32,457 nucleotides of DNA from a virus: IMG/VR virus record IMGVR_UViG_3300025655_000163, positions 1-32,457 of that record; one strand, written 5' to 3'. Positions 21,510-30,019 of this stretch are shown here, in pieces. Under the pieces are notes generated by a model that worked only from the letters and a program-made list of their open reading frames with translations, was not told the origin of the DNA and did not search any database. The position numbers and the translations under genes were made by a program. Within the stretch, counting starts at the first letter, position 1, and each line of letters opens with the position of its first letter.

Positions 21510-22577
21510 ATGACTTATATTACAAAAGATATGGTCAGTGAGTGGGGCAAAGAAGCTGCCCAAGAACTCATTCAAAACCAGGTCCCTTTAAATGATACTT
21601 TGGTTAAAATAGCTCAAAATAATGACTTAAATAGCGATCAGATAGCTAGATTAGTTGAAGCAGCAAATATATCTACACACCTAACTGTGAACAGCGGTGA
21701 CAATAAATATCCCGAATTTGAGGTGGCAGATATTAGAAAAGTAGCATCGGCTATGGCAAACCAAGAAGATATTATTCAGGAGCTTTCGCACTATGATATG
21801 GCTCCTGGGGACTTTGATTTTAGCTTACATGAGAAGGTTGCCACCTTTCAGGAAGTAGAAGATACGGAAGTTTTGCCAACATTTACCGAGAACAGGGTGA
21901 AGCAGGCCTTTGTAGGTTTGGCAAACCACTACGACGACAAACTTGCTGAAATAGAGCAGGACGTATATGAGGGTGCGGAGGGTCTGAAACAGTATGTAAA
22001 GCAAGCCGTGTTAGACCCGGACCATCAACTGGCGTCCTGGACTCTATTTAAAAGCGCGGCCCTCACTGTAACATCCGATGAGTGGAAGCCGATTACTCGT
22101 GCGGTGCTGAGTGAGATAGATACCGAGCTAAAAAGCACCTGCGGGCCAACCATTTATAAGAAGGCGTCTTCATATGAATTTGATCTGGACAGCAAAGCCG
22201 TGCTTAATTTTGAGAACGAAGGAATTAAGAAGTTAGCCAATTACTTAGAATTGGTAAAAACCTATGCCATCGCTAAAGAAGACCGCGATAGTATTTTAAC
22301 AAAAATGGCATCACTTGAGTTAAACCGGCTTGGACTCTCTGAAAAAGTAGCAAATAAACTAACCTTTATGAAAGCCATGACGAGCCCCTTTAAGTGGGCG
22401 TGGCAAGGCGCAACTGCAAAGAGCAAGGCTTTGAGAACCGCGGGGGTTTTAGCTGTCCCGGCGGCGGGAGCCGCTGCCGTTGGAACAGCTGCATATGATG
22501 CTGGTAGACAAAATACACTGGAGCAATTAGCTCCTATGCAAAAACATAAATTACCCGAAAGATATAAAAGGTATTAA
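21510..22577 (+). CDS. Helical head-operon protein with KxA repeats
   Basis: 355 residues, mostly helical. It contains about ten K-[hydrophobic or small]-A sites (LVKIAQ, IRKVAS, HEKVAT, FKSAAL, IKKLAN, LTKMAS, SEKVAN and others). The C-terminal part (about 310-335) is an Ala/Gly hydrophobic stretch (GVLAVPAAGAAAVGTAAYDA). The position after terL and the helicase, before the prohead protease, is where a portal is often found, but nothing portal-like is visible. It is likely a structural or inner-head protein. AAAGGAA precedes its ATG and a clear promoter lies upstream. Confidence 0.65.
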   Translation: MTYITKDMVSEWGKEAAQELIQNQVPLNDTLVKIAQNNDLNSDQIARLVEAANISTHLTVNSGDNKYPEFEVADIRKVASAMANQEDIIQELSHYDMAPGDFDFSLHEKVATFQEVEDTEVLPTFTENRVKQAFVGLANHYDDKLAEIEQDVYEGAEGLKQYVKQAVLDPDHQLASWTLFKSAALTVTSDEWKPITRAVLSEIDTELKSTCGPTIYKKASSYEFDLDSKAVLNFENEGIKKLANYLELVKTYAIAKEDRDSILTKMASLELNRLGLSEKVANKLTFMKAMTSPFKWAWQGATAKSKALRTAGVLAVPAAGAAAVGTAAYDAGRQNTLEQLAPMQKHKLPERYKRY

Positions 22578-22578
22578 T

Positions 22579-23139
22579 ATGAAACACACAGACAGTTTTA
22601 TTAATTTAGTAAAAAACGGTACCCTCCCCGAGTCTACTCTAATTAAAATGTCGGAGTTTAAAGACAGGCTTGACGACCATAAGCTGGTAAAATCGGCATT
22701 TCTCAGCAAAGTAAAGGAAAACAAAGCGGGCACCTCATTAGGTAAAATGCTTTTGTTAGGGGCAGCTATAGGGGCAGCTGGGCCAGCTTTTGGGGTTGTG
22801 GAAGACTCCATATCAGGATACATGGAGAATAGAAAGAGGGAACCAGCATTTAATAAGATGTTGGAATATCATCCTCAGCTAAAGAACGAAGATATGGATT
22901 TGGTAAAAAAATATTTTGAATCTATCTGGCATTTTTCTCCTCACATGGCACAAGATCCTCTAGCCGCTGGCGCTTATATTAGAAGTGCCATGTTCTATCA
23001 CGACACACAGGGCGGACCTGCCCCTAATATGGCAGTTGATTTAACAGCGTTACAGAGAAACGTGTCTGCTGGAAAAAGTGATTCCAAAAGCAGATTTTTG
23101 GACTTGTCGGGCGTAGCAATGCCAGAACTAATAGCATAG
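22579..23139 (+). CDS. Unknown head-operon protein with hydrophobic segment
   Basis: 186 residues. A short basic, helical N-terminus (KLVKSAFLSKVKENKAG) precedes a Gly/Ala-rich hydrophobic segment (about 53-75, GKMLLLGAAIGAAGPAFGV). A helical domain with aromatic residues follows (YFESIWHFSPHMAQDPLAAG). It starts two bases after the preceding stop. Family not recognised. Likely a membrane-active or inner-virion protein in keeping with its neighbours. Confidence 0.6.
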   Translation: MKHTDSFINLVKNGTLPESTLIKMSEFKDRLDDHKLVKSAFLSKVKENKAGTSLGKMLLLGAAIGAAGPAFGVVEDSISGYMENRKREPAFNKMLEYHPQLKNEDMDLVKKYFESIWHFSPHMAQDPLAAGAYIRSAMFYHDTQGGPAPNMAVDLTALQRNVSAGKSDSKSRFLDLSGVAMPELIA

Positions 23140-23149
23140 GAAAATAATT

Positions 23150-26068
23150 ATGTTAAAACTTGTTAGCTGGGACTTAAAAGACGAAAGTGGATATCACGTT
23201 GAGGTTCTTAACGGGCCTAATGCTACTTTTGAGAAACAGGCAGCTGCATTTGAAGGGGAATATTCTGAGGATATCATCTCAGCTATAGATAAAATAGAAA
23301 AAAAGTCAGGGCATACCTATCTTTTGATAAATGCAATGGGCGCTGGTGAGTTCTATGGCTCAAACAAGAATAATGATTATTTTCCAGAAAAAGTTCTAAG
23401 AGAATACCACAAGACCTTTGAAGCGCTAGCCCACGTATATAAACATCATGTTAACAAGGACCCTAGGAGGTCTTACGGTAAAGTTATTTATTCTTTTTAT
23501 AATGAAAGAATGCACCGAGTTGAGTTGATTGTTGAAGTGGTAAACTCCAAAGCCCAAGACATCTTGGACAGGATAGCCGCTGGCGAGAACGTGGCAGTAT
23601 CTATGGGTTGCAAAGTTCCGTGGGACGAGTGCTCGGAGTGTGGTAATCGCGCTAAAACAAGAAGAGAGTACTGTGCACACCTACGGCGAGGGTCTGCTGG
23701 CAGAGTTACACCAGATGGCAGAAAACCTTATGCGATCAACTGGCAACCTAAGTTTTTCGACATCTCTTTTGTGACAATCCCTGCAGATCCTACCGCGTCT
23801 GTGCTATCAAAAGTAGCCAGCAAAAATTCCATAACTGCCGACAGCGTTAATTCAGAGGAAGAAATGGATAATCTGTTAAAGATATCGGGACTTAAAAAAG
23901 CGGACATAATAAAGAGAATCGATGGTCGAGTAGAGGCCGCTGCATCTGACCCAAAGGCTTTAATACCTTTTATACAGGATGATATGCCTAAAGACGAGTT
24001 AAGGGCAATGACTGATAAGTATTCTCTGAGAGATATATTGAGCACCCTCCTTTCGATGAACATTATGCCAAAGAAAACTGATTTTCAAAGAATGGTTCTT
24101 TACTCTTCTGGAAAACATGACTTAGCTGATAGATTAGATCGGTGCGGGCAGGAATTCCCAGTAGATGAGGGTGTAACCCCAATAATACCGGCGGACGTTG
24201 ATCCTTCTTTTATGAGACCGTCGTTAGCTCGGGAATATTCTCATTGGATACCAGAAAGGTCATTAACCAAGCCGCTTGTTATTATACGAGTAATGAAGAA
24301 AATGGCAGAGTTGGAGAAGCAGGCAGGCCCTATAGCCCCTATATCTGATCCCAAAACTCCAGTAAAAGAGCCATCTAAAGACCCTGTCCCACCCACGTCA
24401 AGTGAAAGCGGTCCACAGCCAGTAGCAGTATCCCCTGTATCTGACTTTAGAACGAGTAAAGAATTAAACATACTTTATGATAGATTTAAAAAAGCAGCAC
24501 CAGCAGAAAGAAGAGTTATTGAAAAAATAATTGAACAGCTGTTGGGTAAGCAAGGCCGACAGGATGCTAATGCTTCTATCTCAGGGAAGACTAATCAATC
24601 TTGGACTAAACAGGGCTCGTTTACTGCAGAGTTTTTAAAAACTGCGGACACTGGTGGGCCTACACAGTCCGATATTGGCTACACCGGGGGTGGCAGTGAA
24701 CCATCAGTTGGTGGATTTGAGGGTCTTACTGGTACCGGAATGCAGCCCTCTAATAGACCAAATAGAGCAGCTTTAGCTAAACTTTTAAGCAGTGTCAGTG
24801 AGGAAGAAAAGCTGTTGCTGGAACGAGTATTAAACAGTATAGGGTATTCTACAAAAACTGCATCTGTGCGCTCACTTTCTGGTGACACCATAAAGATAGG
24901 CGCATCAGAACCAAACCCAGCAGACTATGAGGGAATGTCTGGGGATGCGATAGTGACTGATCTTAGCAAAAACTATGGCATGGGGGCAGCTGATATACAA
25001 CCGTGGATGATGTCGAATAAATTATGGGATTCCAGAGCGGTTACCCAGTACAATACTTTAAAGTGGACAGTACCGTGGAAGGATTACTCATCGTGGGACT
25101 CCGCACTTCAGGGTGATCCATATGCAGCTGCTAAGTATTTGTTATCAGAAAAAGGGTATACAAGTGCTAGCGACTGGGACCAGTTTGCTACGGCATATGG
25201 ATATAATCCCATAGCTGGCAGTGATATTGACAAAAACCTACAGTACATCACTAACCCTCCTCCACAAAATGCACTATCTCCATTTGGGTTGAAGGGGTAT
25301 AAGGCGTTAAAGCAAACGTCCACCTCACAAAATATGGCTAAGATTATTCAAAAGGTACAGGAGTCGGTAGAGTCTAACAGGAAGGGCCTGCCAACTAGGA
25401 TGGAGGAAGAAGGTAAAATTTTACCGTCTAATCTTAGAACAGGTCCTCTGAATAAGTTGTCTTCTTACCTAGCCAAAAAGGCGGGGTTTGAGTATATGGA
25501 CCCCAACATGTCAACTCCGCTGGAAGAGGCAGGACTTACTCCCGCCAGGGTACCAGATATGAATCCAAGGGCTCCTGAAAAAAACCCATTTTTTGCAGTA
25601 ACAGGGTTAGGTGCACTGTACTTAGGTTATAAGAGGCTTATGGATATGGGGGCATCTAAAAATCTTCCAAAGATGGAGAGAACCATAATACAGAATCCTT
25701 GGATGTTGCCACTACTGGCGGCGGGGACAGGCCTTGGCATGGTACAGCTACAAAAAGCTTTTAATAAGAATGCTGGCTATGTTCAGCCGGGTAAAGCATT
25801 TGAGCCGGGTGCTATTAAGAGCATATTAGCAGCAGTGGTACCTAGTTACTATTATTCTGGGGCCCAGGAAGCTAAACTAAGGCGTGGCGAACAAATAGAT
25901 AATTTACAAGATTTTGTCAGAAAACACCCATTCCTAACAAGTTTAGGTGCCTTGGCAGCTGTAAGGGGTGGAGTAAGGGCTATCAATAAGTATGCATCTG
26001 TAGAAGAAATAGTAGCAGAAATGGACAGCGAGACCATAGATAAGTTATATAATCAAATTATTTCTTGA
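23150..26068 (+). CDS. Prohead protease with very long C-terminal extension
   Basis: 972 residues. Residues 50-225 match the prohead-protease type of T4-like gp21 families by pattern: AHVYKHHVNKDP (H99/H100 as catalytic His candidates), VELIVEVVNSKA, GENVAVSMGC (S151), a Cys cluster C161, C164, C175 with H177, and KFFDISFVTIPADPTA. The remaining 750 residues include a Pro-rich linker (about 400-425), repeated KTA/KQA sites, a Trp-rich region (PWMMSNKLWDSRAV) and a C-terminal membrane-like stretch (WMLPLLAAGTGLGM). It may be a protease fused to scaffold or internal head protein. AGGAAAA precedes the ATG. The family assignment is by motif pattern from memory. Confidence 0.65.
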   Translation: MLKLVSWDLKDESGYHVEVLNGPNATFEKQAAAFEGEYSEDIISAIDKIEKKSGHTYLLINAMGAGEFYGSNKNNDYFPEKVLREYHKTFEALAHVYKHHVNKDPRRSYGKVIYSFYNERMHRVELIVEVVNSKAQDILDRIAAGENVAVSMGCKVPWDECSECGNRAKTRREYCAHLRRGSAGRVTPDGRKPYAINWQPKFFDISFVTIPADPTASVLSKVASKNSITADSVNSEEEMDNLLKISGLKKADIIKRIDGRVEAAASDPKALIPFIQDDMPKDELRAMTDKYSLRDILSTLLSMNIMPKKTDFQRMVLYSSGKHDLADRLDRCGQEFPVDEGVTPIIPADVDPSFMRPSLAREYSHWIPERSLTKPLVIIRVMKKMAELEKQAGPIAPISDPKTPVKEPSKDPVPPTSSESGPQPVAVSPVSDFRTSKELNILYDRFKKAAPAERRVIEKIIEQLLGKQGRQDANASISGKTNQSWTKQGSFTAEFLKTADTGGPTQSDIGYTGGGSEPSVGGFEGLTGTGMQPSNRPNRAALAKLLSSVSEEEKLLLERVLNSIGYSTKTASVRSLSGDTIKIGASEPNPADYEGMSGDAIVTDLSKNYGMGAADIQPWMMSNKLWDSRAVTQYNTLKWTVPWKDYSSWDSALQGDPYAAAKYLLSEKGYTSASDWDQFATAYGYNPIAGSDIDKNLQYITNPPPQNALSPFGLKGYKALKQTSTSQNMAKIIQKVQESVESNRKGLPTRMEEEGKILPSNLRTGPLNKLSSYLAKKAGFEYMDPNMSTPLEEAGLTPARVPDMNPRAPEKNPFFAVTGLGALYLGYKRLMDMGASKNLPKMERTIIQNPWMLPLLAAGTGLGMVQLQKAFNKNAGYVQPGKAFEPGAIKSILAAVVPSYYYSGAQEAKLRRGEQIDNLQDFVRKHPFLTSLGALAAVRGGVRAINKYASVEEIVAEMDSETIDKLYNQIIS

Positions 26069-26074
26069 TTTTAC

Positions 26075-26102
26075 TTGACAAATAAAAATTTATGTGTATA
26101 AT
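26075..26102 (+). promoter_or_regulatory. Near-consensus sigma70 promoter
   Basis: TTGACA (26075-26080), 16 bases and TATAAT (26097-26102), 36 bases before the ATG at 26139. This is the best promoter in the window and precedes the scaffold/capsid genes. Confidence 0.8.
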
Positions 26103-26138
26103 ATACTTACATTTAACTAATTAGAGGAGTCTAATACT

Positions 26139-26621
26139 ATGAGTATTTTACTTACGGATGTTCTAAAGAACATGGAGTTTGGTGATAACGAGAAGATTGC
26201 GTATGACCAGACTCAGGAAATTACTGACGATATGATTAAGCAAGCTGATGAAGAAGGTCGCGTAATGGCCTACGGTTTCCTAGAAGAGTTAGACAAGGTT
26301 GCAGTTGACACGCACCCAGCTAATGTCACTCCAGACCCGGGACAGCTTCCTGGAAATGCTAATCCGTACGTGCAGACATCGACAGCCGGCGGGGCCGTTG
26401 GTAGTGCCGCTTCCGAGGTCATTAACAGCCTGTTGAATGCTGCCGGACACAACGGTGGCGTAGTTCAGACACCAGCCGGGACAGTGGCGGCTGCTAAAAC
26501 CAGAGAGATGGTAGAGCCAACTGCAGCAGAAATTGCTATGGCACAGGAGTCCGCTGAGGCAGCAGTTAAGACCTCGGCTGATTATATTATCGAAACACTT
26601 TATAATCTGCACTTAGCATAA
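26139..26621 (+). CDS. Small acidic head-operon protein (GRVMA family) 1
   Basis: 160 residues. The motif EEGRVMAYGFLEELDKVA (38-55) recurs as DAGRVMAQGFIDGLE in the next gene. The rest is Ala-rich and low-complexity (TAGGAVGSAASE and similar). AGAGGAG lies ten bases before the ATG, downstream of a near-consensus promoter, so expression should be high. It is likely a capsid-assembly or minor structural protein. Family not known. Confidence 0.65.
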   Translation: MSILLTDVLKNMEFGDNEKIAYDQTQEITDDMIKQADEEGRVMAYGFLEELDKVAVDTHPANVTPDPGQLPGNANPYVQTSTAGGAVGSAASEVINSLLNAAGHNGGVVQTPAGTVAAAKTREMVEPTAAEIAMAQESAEAAVKTSADYIIETLYNLHLA

Positions 26622-26633
26622 GGAGTATTTATA

Positions 26634-26909
26634 ATGAGTTTACTAGACAGATATGTAGATATGCAAAAAGAGGCTGAGTACGAAATGCTGAAGACAGCAC
26701 AGGTTGATACTCTGGTAAAATTTGCTGAGGCTGCAGAGGATTTACTGCAGGAGCAGGGAATTCAGTACGACGAGGACGACGTAATAAAAGTAGCATCTTT
26801 TTTGATTGACTCGCAACTCGATGCAGAAGAGGATGAAGAAAAGGTAGCAGAATACTTTGACGCCGGTAGAGTTATGGCGCAGGGATTTATTGACGGCCTG
26901 GAGTATTAA
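26634..26909 (+). CDS. Small acidic head-operon protein (GRVMA family) 2
   Basis: 91 residues, strongly acidic. The middle part (AEAAEDLLQEQGIQYDEDDV, then IKVASFLID) is shared with the next gene, and the C-terminus GRVMAQGFIDGLEY is shared with the previous one, so it bridges both paralogues. AAGGAG is upstream. It is probably helical and part of the capsid-assembly set. Confidence 0.65.
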   Translation: MSLLDRYVDMQKEAEYEMLKTAQVDTLVKFAEAAEDLLQEQGIQYDEDDVIKVASFLIDSQLDAEEDEEKVAEYFDAGRVMAQGFIDGLEY

Positions 26910-26912
26910 ATT

Positions 26913-27305
26913 ATGAATAACGAAATGGTAAAAGTAGCTAGCCAGTACGCCGAAGTTGCGGAAAACCTGCTGATAGAACAAGGCCTGAGATATACTGACG
27001 ACGACGTAGTTAAGGTAGCTAATTTCCTGATTGATCAGGATTATCCCGACGAGTATGAAAAAACTGCCTACTTGGGAAAGGTGGTTTCCGGCGCTAAGGC
27101 AGTAGGAAACAAAATTCATGGTGGAGCAGAGACGATTGGTTTCCATCTCTCTCGCGCACTGATGAACAAGAAGTTGCCACAGTGGGTGCAGGACGCAGGA
27201 TTCGAGATGGGCCAAAATATGCACCGTGCAGGCTATCGCGCAGCGGGTGCTGGTGCGGTGACTCTGGGTGCTGGTGGCTACGGAATAAAGAAAGCTTTGG
27301 ATTAA
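26913..27305 (+). CDS. Small head-operon protein with AENLLIEQG repeat
   Basis: 130 residues. The N-terminus (AEVAENLLIEQGLRYTDDDV, then VKVANFLID) is a paralogue of the middle of the preceding gene. The C-terminal half is basic and ends in a Gly/Ala-rich segment (AAGAGAVTLGAGGYGIKKAL) like those of the virion-operon proteins. It starts three bases after the previous stop. Function unknown. Confidence 0.6.
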   Translation: MNNEMVKVASQYAEVAENLLIEQGLRYTDDDVVKVANFLIDQDYPDEYEKTAYLGKVVSGAKAVGNKIHGGAETIGFHLSRALMNKKLPQWVQDAGFEMGQNMHRAGYRAAGAGAVTLGAGGYGIKKALD

Positions 27306-27318
27306 TAGGAGCTAATTA

Positions 27319-27891
27319 ATGGCACTTTCTATATCTGATATTTTAAGGGATTTAGATCCCAACAGTCAGCTAGAGCAAGCTCCTGAGAGTGCTACAAGTC
27401 ATGTGAAGGTGGCGGAAGAGGCTCCCAGTGTGGAAAAAGTGGCTCTATACCTAGAGTCACTTGCTTCCCCCGACTCGGTAGTAGATGAGCTAGCAAAGTT
27501 AGCAGTTCTACAGGATTGGGTCGAGGCTCAAAGAATTCCTATGCACAAATTAGCAGAGGCTAATTTAGAGGTTAGGGATGATGAGAGAATTACCATGATG
27601 AAGTCTGCTAGTTTAATGATTAGGGATTTGCAATCACAGGTAAATGAGCTTACTGAAAAAACAGAGTTACGCAAGATGGCAGAAAATATCGCTAAGCGCA
27701 TGCAAAACTCTGGCCATATTTCTCATGATGAAGTACTTGACAAAGTAGCTGAACTGGCTGAGCAGTCAAGAGACGAGTTAACTACACTTAATAAAGCCTT
27801 AGACTTTGCCAAGACTGCTGGCGGCCTAGGCTCTTTAAGTGATAATAGAAACGATACCGACAACCCGTTGTTGGATTTTTTACTAACATAA
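27319..27891 (+). CDS. Probable capsid scaffold-like protein
   Basis: 190 residues, acidic and almost all helical, with coiled-coil-type heptads (about 90-130: MIRDLQSQVNELTEKTELRK). It contains a repeated K-[VLMT]-A site seven times (HVKVAEE, VEKVALY, LAKLAVL, MHKLAEA, LRKMAEN, LDKVAEL, FAKTAGG). Position directly upstream of decoration and major capsid genes, size and coiled coil fit a scaffold. The KxA sites could be cleavage sites of the prohead protease. AGGAG precedes the ATG. Confidence 0.6.
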   Translation: MALSISDILRDLDPNSQLEQAPESATSHVKVAEEAPSVEKVALYLESLASPDSVVDELAKLAVLQDWVEAQRIPMHKLAEANLEVRDDERITMMKSASLMIRDLQSQVNELTEKTELRKMAENIAKRMQNSGHISHDEVLDKVAELAEQSRDELTTLNKALDFAKTAGGLGSLSDNRNDTDNPLLDFLLT

Positions 27892-27917
27892 CATAATTTT
27901 TTAATTGGAGGAGCGCA

Positions 27918-28382
27918 ATGCTTAAGATTTTATCTGACCTGAATAAGGTCGAGCGCATTGACTTCACTACAGGTACTGGAACACTTATTACCAGCGGCTA
28001 CCAAGGACAGTGGCTGGTTCCCGGGGCAACTTATGCTACTTTCCCATCAAGTGGGCAGGCAGCCGCGTTTCAGATCTGGACAGAAGGAAATCGCGATGGT
28101 ACGGCAGGATTCACGCCTGACGCTACCAATACGAGCAAGTTGACGGTTCTGTACGGAAAGTACCGTGCCCTGACCGATCAGTTTGAGGGAGCAATTGGGA
28201 GCTATTCTATAGGAACGGAGTTGACTGTTTCTGCGAATGGTAAGTTGATGCCTGTAACCTCTTCGGGTGTGGGCGTTTCGGCTGACACAGTATATGCACA
28301 TTGCATTGGAACTGACAGTATCACCTATTTTGATCACAATAGTGGTGCTGCCTTCGATGTAATTAAGTATGTAACGGTATAA
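27918..28382 (+). CDS. Probable capsid decoration protein
   Basis: 154 residues, beta-rich, Gly/Thr/Ser-rich, with no membrane or signal segment. Position between scaffold-like and major capsid genes, preceded by GGAGG, fits a decoration or head-stabilising protein like lambda gpD or its equivalents. The C-terminal FDVIKYVTV is typical of a strand end. No direct motif assignment is possible by eye, so the role rests on context. Confidence 0.6.
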   Translation: MLKILSDLNKVERIDFTTGTGTLITSGYQGQWLVPGATYATFPSSGQAAAFQIWTEGNRDGTAGFTPDATNTSKLTVLYGKYRALTDQFEGAIGSYSIGTELTVSANGKLMPVTSSGVGVSADTVYAHCIGTDSITYFDHNSGAAFDVIKYVTV

Positions 28383-28394
28383 AGGAGCTCAGTA

Positions 28395-29348
28395 ATGGAT
28401 AATTTAAGTGCAACGGTCATTAATGACCTATTCTTAGAGAAGCTGAGCACTGAACCTGAGAAGGTTGCTAGTTCAGCTGGGTCTTTCATTCGCAAGAAGC
28501 TGCGTGAAGTTTCTTTCGCTCGTAAGATCCTGATGCCGGAATATGTAACGAAGGCCGAGTGCCAGCGTTCCGTAAACCACGACCAGCTGGTCAAGATTGT
28601 AGACATCGAGCCTGATAGTAAGGCTATGGCAGTTAACTTCAGAGGTGCTGGTGACACTACTTATGTTGAAGGTGATCGTTATGAAATCAGCTTCTACAAG
28701 GTTGAGTCAGACACGTACCAGAAGACTGAAAGCGAACTGCTTGCTTATGAGATGCCCTTGACAGAGCTGATTGAAAAGAACACTGTAAAGGACATTCAGC
28801 GTATCGAAGACGAAGGATTTATAACACGTTGTCGTGCGGCTATTACCACGTCAAGTAAGACTTCCCACGTAAATACGTCGGGTACTTACAATGGTAAGAT
28901 TTCTCCGGAAGTGTTTATTACGCTGTTCAACACGCTGGAGCAGGCTGAGTCCTCAACTTCAACAACAAACCGTTTCAAGACTGACGTCATTCTGATGAAC
29001 CAGGCAGATTTTAATGAAATCATGCTGTGGTCTGCATCGACAGTGGGCGACGCTGTTGGTTCAGAGATGGTCGTAAATGGCTACAAGTATGGGACGCTGT
29101 TTGGTAAGAAGCTAATTACCACTATTAAGGGTGACCTTGTAAAGAAGGGCTCGGTTTGGGCATTCGCATCTAAGGAGTACCTCGGACATTCCTATATTCT
29201 TGATGACACCAAGTTTTGGATCAAGAAGGAGAAGGATGTAATTAGTTGGGTAGCTTGGGAGCTTATTGGTATGGGTATTGGCAATACTGATGCTCTTGCT
29301 GTGGTGACGTTTAGTGCTGCAGCTGCCGCAGGTGCTAACGCGTACTAA
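28395..29348 (+). CDS. Major capsid protein (HK97 fold)
   Basis: 317 residues. The region KTDVILMNQADFNEIMLW and the C-terminal pattern VWAFASKEYLGHSYIL, DDTKFWIKKEKDVISWVAW suit HK97-fold major capsid proteins, as does the size. The N-terminus (KVASSAGSFIRKKLREVSF) is an N-arm-like helix with a KVA site near residue 25, which could be a protease cleavage point. GGAGC precedes the ATG. The gene is followed by a strong terminator, the usual end of a capsid operon. Confidence 0.85.
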   Translation: MDNLSATVINDLFLEKLSTEPEKVASSAGSFIRKKLREVSFARKILMPEYVTKAECQRSVNHDQLVKIVDIEPDSKAMAVNFRGAGDTTYVEGDRYEISFYKVESDTYQKTESELLAYEMPLTELIEKNTVKDIQRIEDEGFITRCRAAITTSSKTSHVNTSGTYNGKISPEVFITLFNTLEQAESSTSTTNRFKTDVILMNQADFNEIMLWSASTVGDAVGSEMVVNGYKYGTLFGKKLITTIKGDLVKKGSVWAFASKEYLGHSYILDDTKFWIKKEKDVISWVAWELIGMGIGNTDALAVVTFSAAAAAGANAY

Positions 29349-29370
29349 TTTAGTTTTTATATTAGCTATT

Positions 29371-29396
29371 AAAAGGGGTCATACGGCCCCTTTTTT
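29371..29396 (+). terminator. Terminator after the major capsid gene
   Basis: AAAAGGGG pairs with CCCCTTTT across an eight-base loop, followed by T residues, 22 bases after the MCP stop. Confidence 0.85.
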
Positions 29397-29408
29397 ATTA
29401 TAGTGCTC

Positions 29409-29437
29409 TTGATTATATTATATTTATTTAGTATACT
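29409..29437 (+). promoter_or_regulatory. Sigma70-type promoter before the neck operon
   Basis: TTGATT (29409-29414), 17 bases and TATACT (29432-29437), 37 bases before the ATG at 29475. Confidence 0.7.
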
Positions 29438-29474
29438 GATACAAGTAAAACTAATTGAAAGTAGATATTAACTT

Positions 29475-29722
29475 ATGGCATCTATTATTGCAAGAACCAC
29501 TTCCCCCAGAACAAGAACCCACGTTCTGGTACTTATCTTTTTAGGTGCGATGGCAATTCGGCTATGGACTGGCTGAATAGATATGTATGGTCTATTAATG
29601 AAAATGATCCTATTCATGTAGCTGATCAGGTTTGGGACGAATCAAGAGTATCACACACGTCTTCAGGCACCTTTGGGCATGGATATAGCACCACAGAGGG
29701 CTGGAGTATATCAGGAAAATAA
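29475..29722 (+). pseudogene. Frameshifted small gene (or programmed -1 frameshift)
   Basis: From the ATG at 29475 the first frame reads MASIIARTTSPRT and stops at about 33 residues. A second frame, open from 29465, reads TYLFRCDGNSAMDWLNRYVW and on to TTEGWSISGK, ending at TAA 29720-29722, three bases before the next ATG. Adding one C to the CCCCC tract at 29503-29507, or a -1 slip there, joins them into an 82-residue protein (MASIIARTTSPQNKNPRSG...). A sequencing or natural C-tract deletion is the simplest cause. Alternatives are programmed frameshifting or a non-ATG start. The second frame looks coding by composition and ends flush with the next gene. Confidence 0.55.
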
Positions 29723-29725
29723 GTT

Positions 29726-30019
29726 ATGTCAACAGTTGTTATTTATGCTTATTTGCGAGACGCCAACGGCAATGCAAAATCTGGTAGTTATGGGTATGCA
29801 GAGTTGATAGATACACCATATTATTATGACGGTGTTTATTTTTCTAATCCAACCGAAAGGGGAATTAGATCAACAAGCGACGCAAATGGGCTTATAGAAT
29901 GGACTGTTCCTCAAGGGGCTAGGGTTAGATTTAGAATTGATGATATTGACTTAGTGTTAGAAAAAGCAGTCCCTATCTCGGGGACATCGACGGATCTTTA
30001 TGATTTGGAGGATCTATAA
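29726..30019 (+). CDS. Small beta-rich neck-region protein
   Basis: 97 residues with a beta-sandwich-like pattern (VVIYAYLRDANG, RGIRSTSDANGLIEWTV, RVRFRIDDIDLVLE), similar to carboxypeptidase-regulatory/Ig-like modules that bear 'DANG' turns. No signal peptide. It follows the frameshifted gene by three bases, and its stop TAA overlaps the next ATG. A fibre-, collar- or connector-attached domain is likely. Confidence 0.6.
   Translation: MSTVVIYAYLRDANGNAKSGSYGYAELIDTPYYYDGVYFSNPTERGIRSTSDANGLIEWTVPQGARVRFRIDDIDLVLEKAVPISGTSTDLYDLEDL

Noticed and set aside
26742-27224. Minus-strand 160-codon frame across the small head genes
   Set aside because: Antisense to two paralogous genes whose frames are conserved between each other; no start signal.
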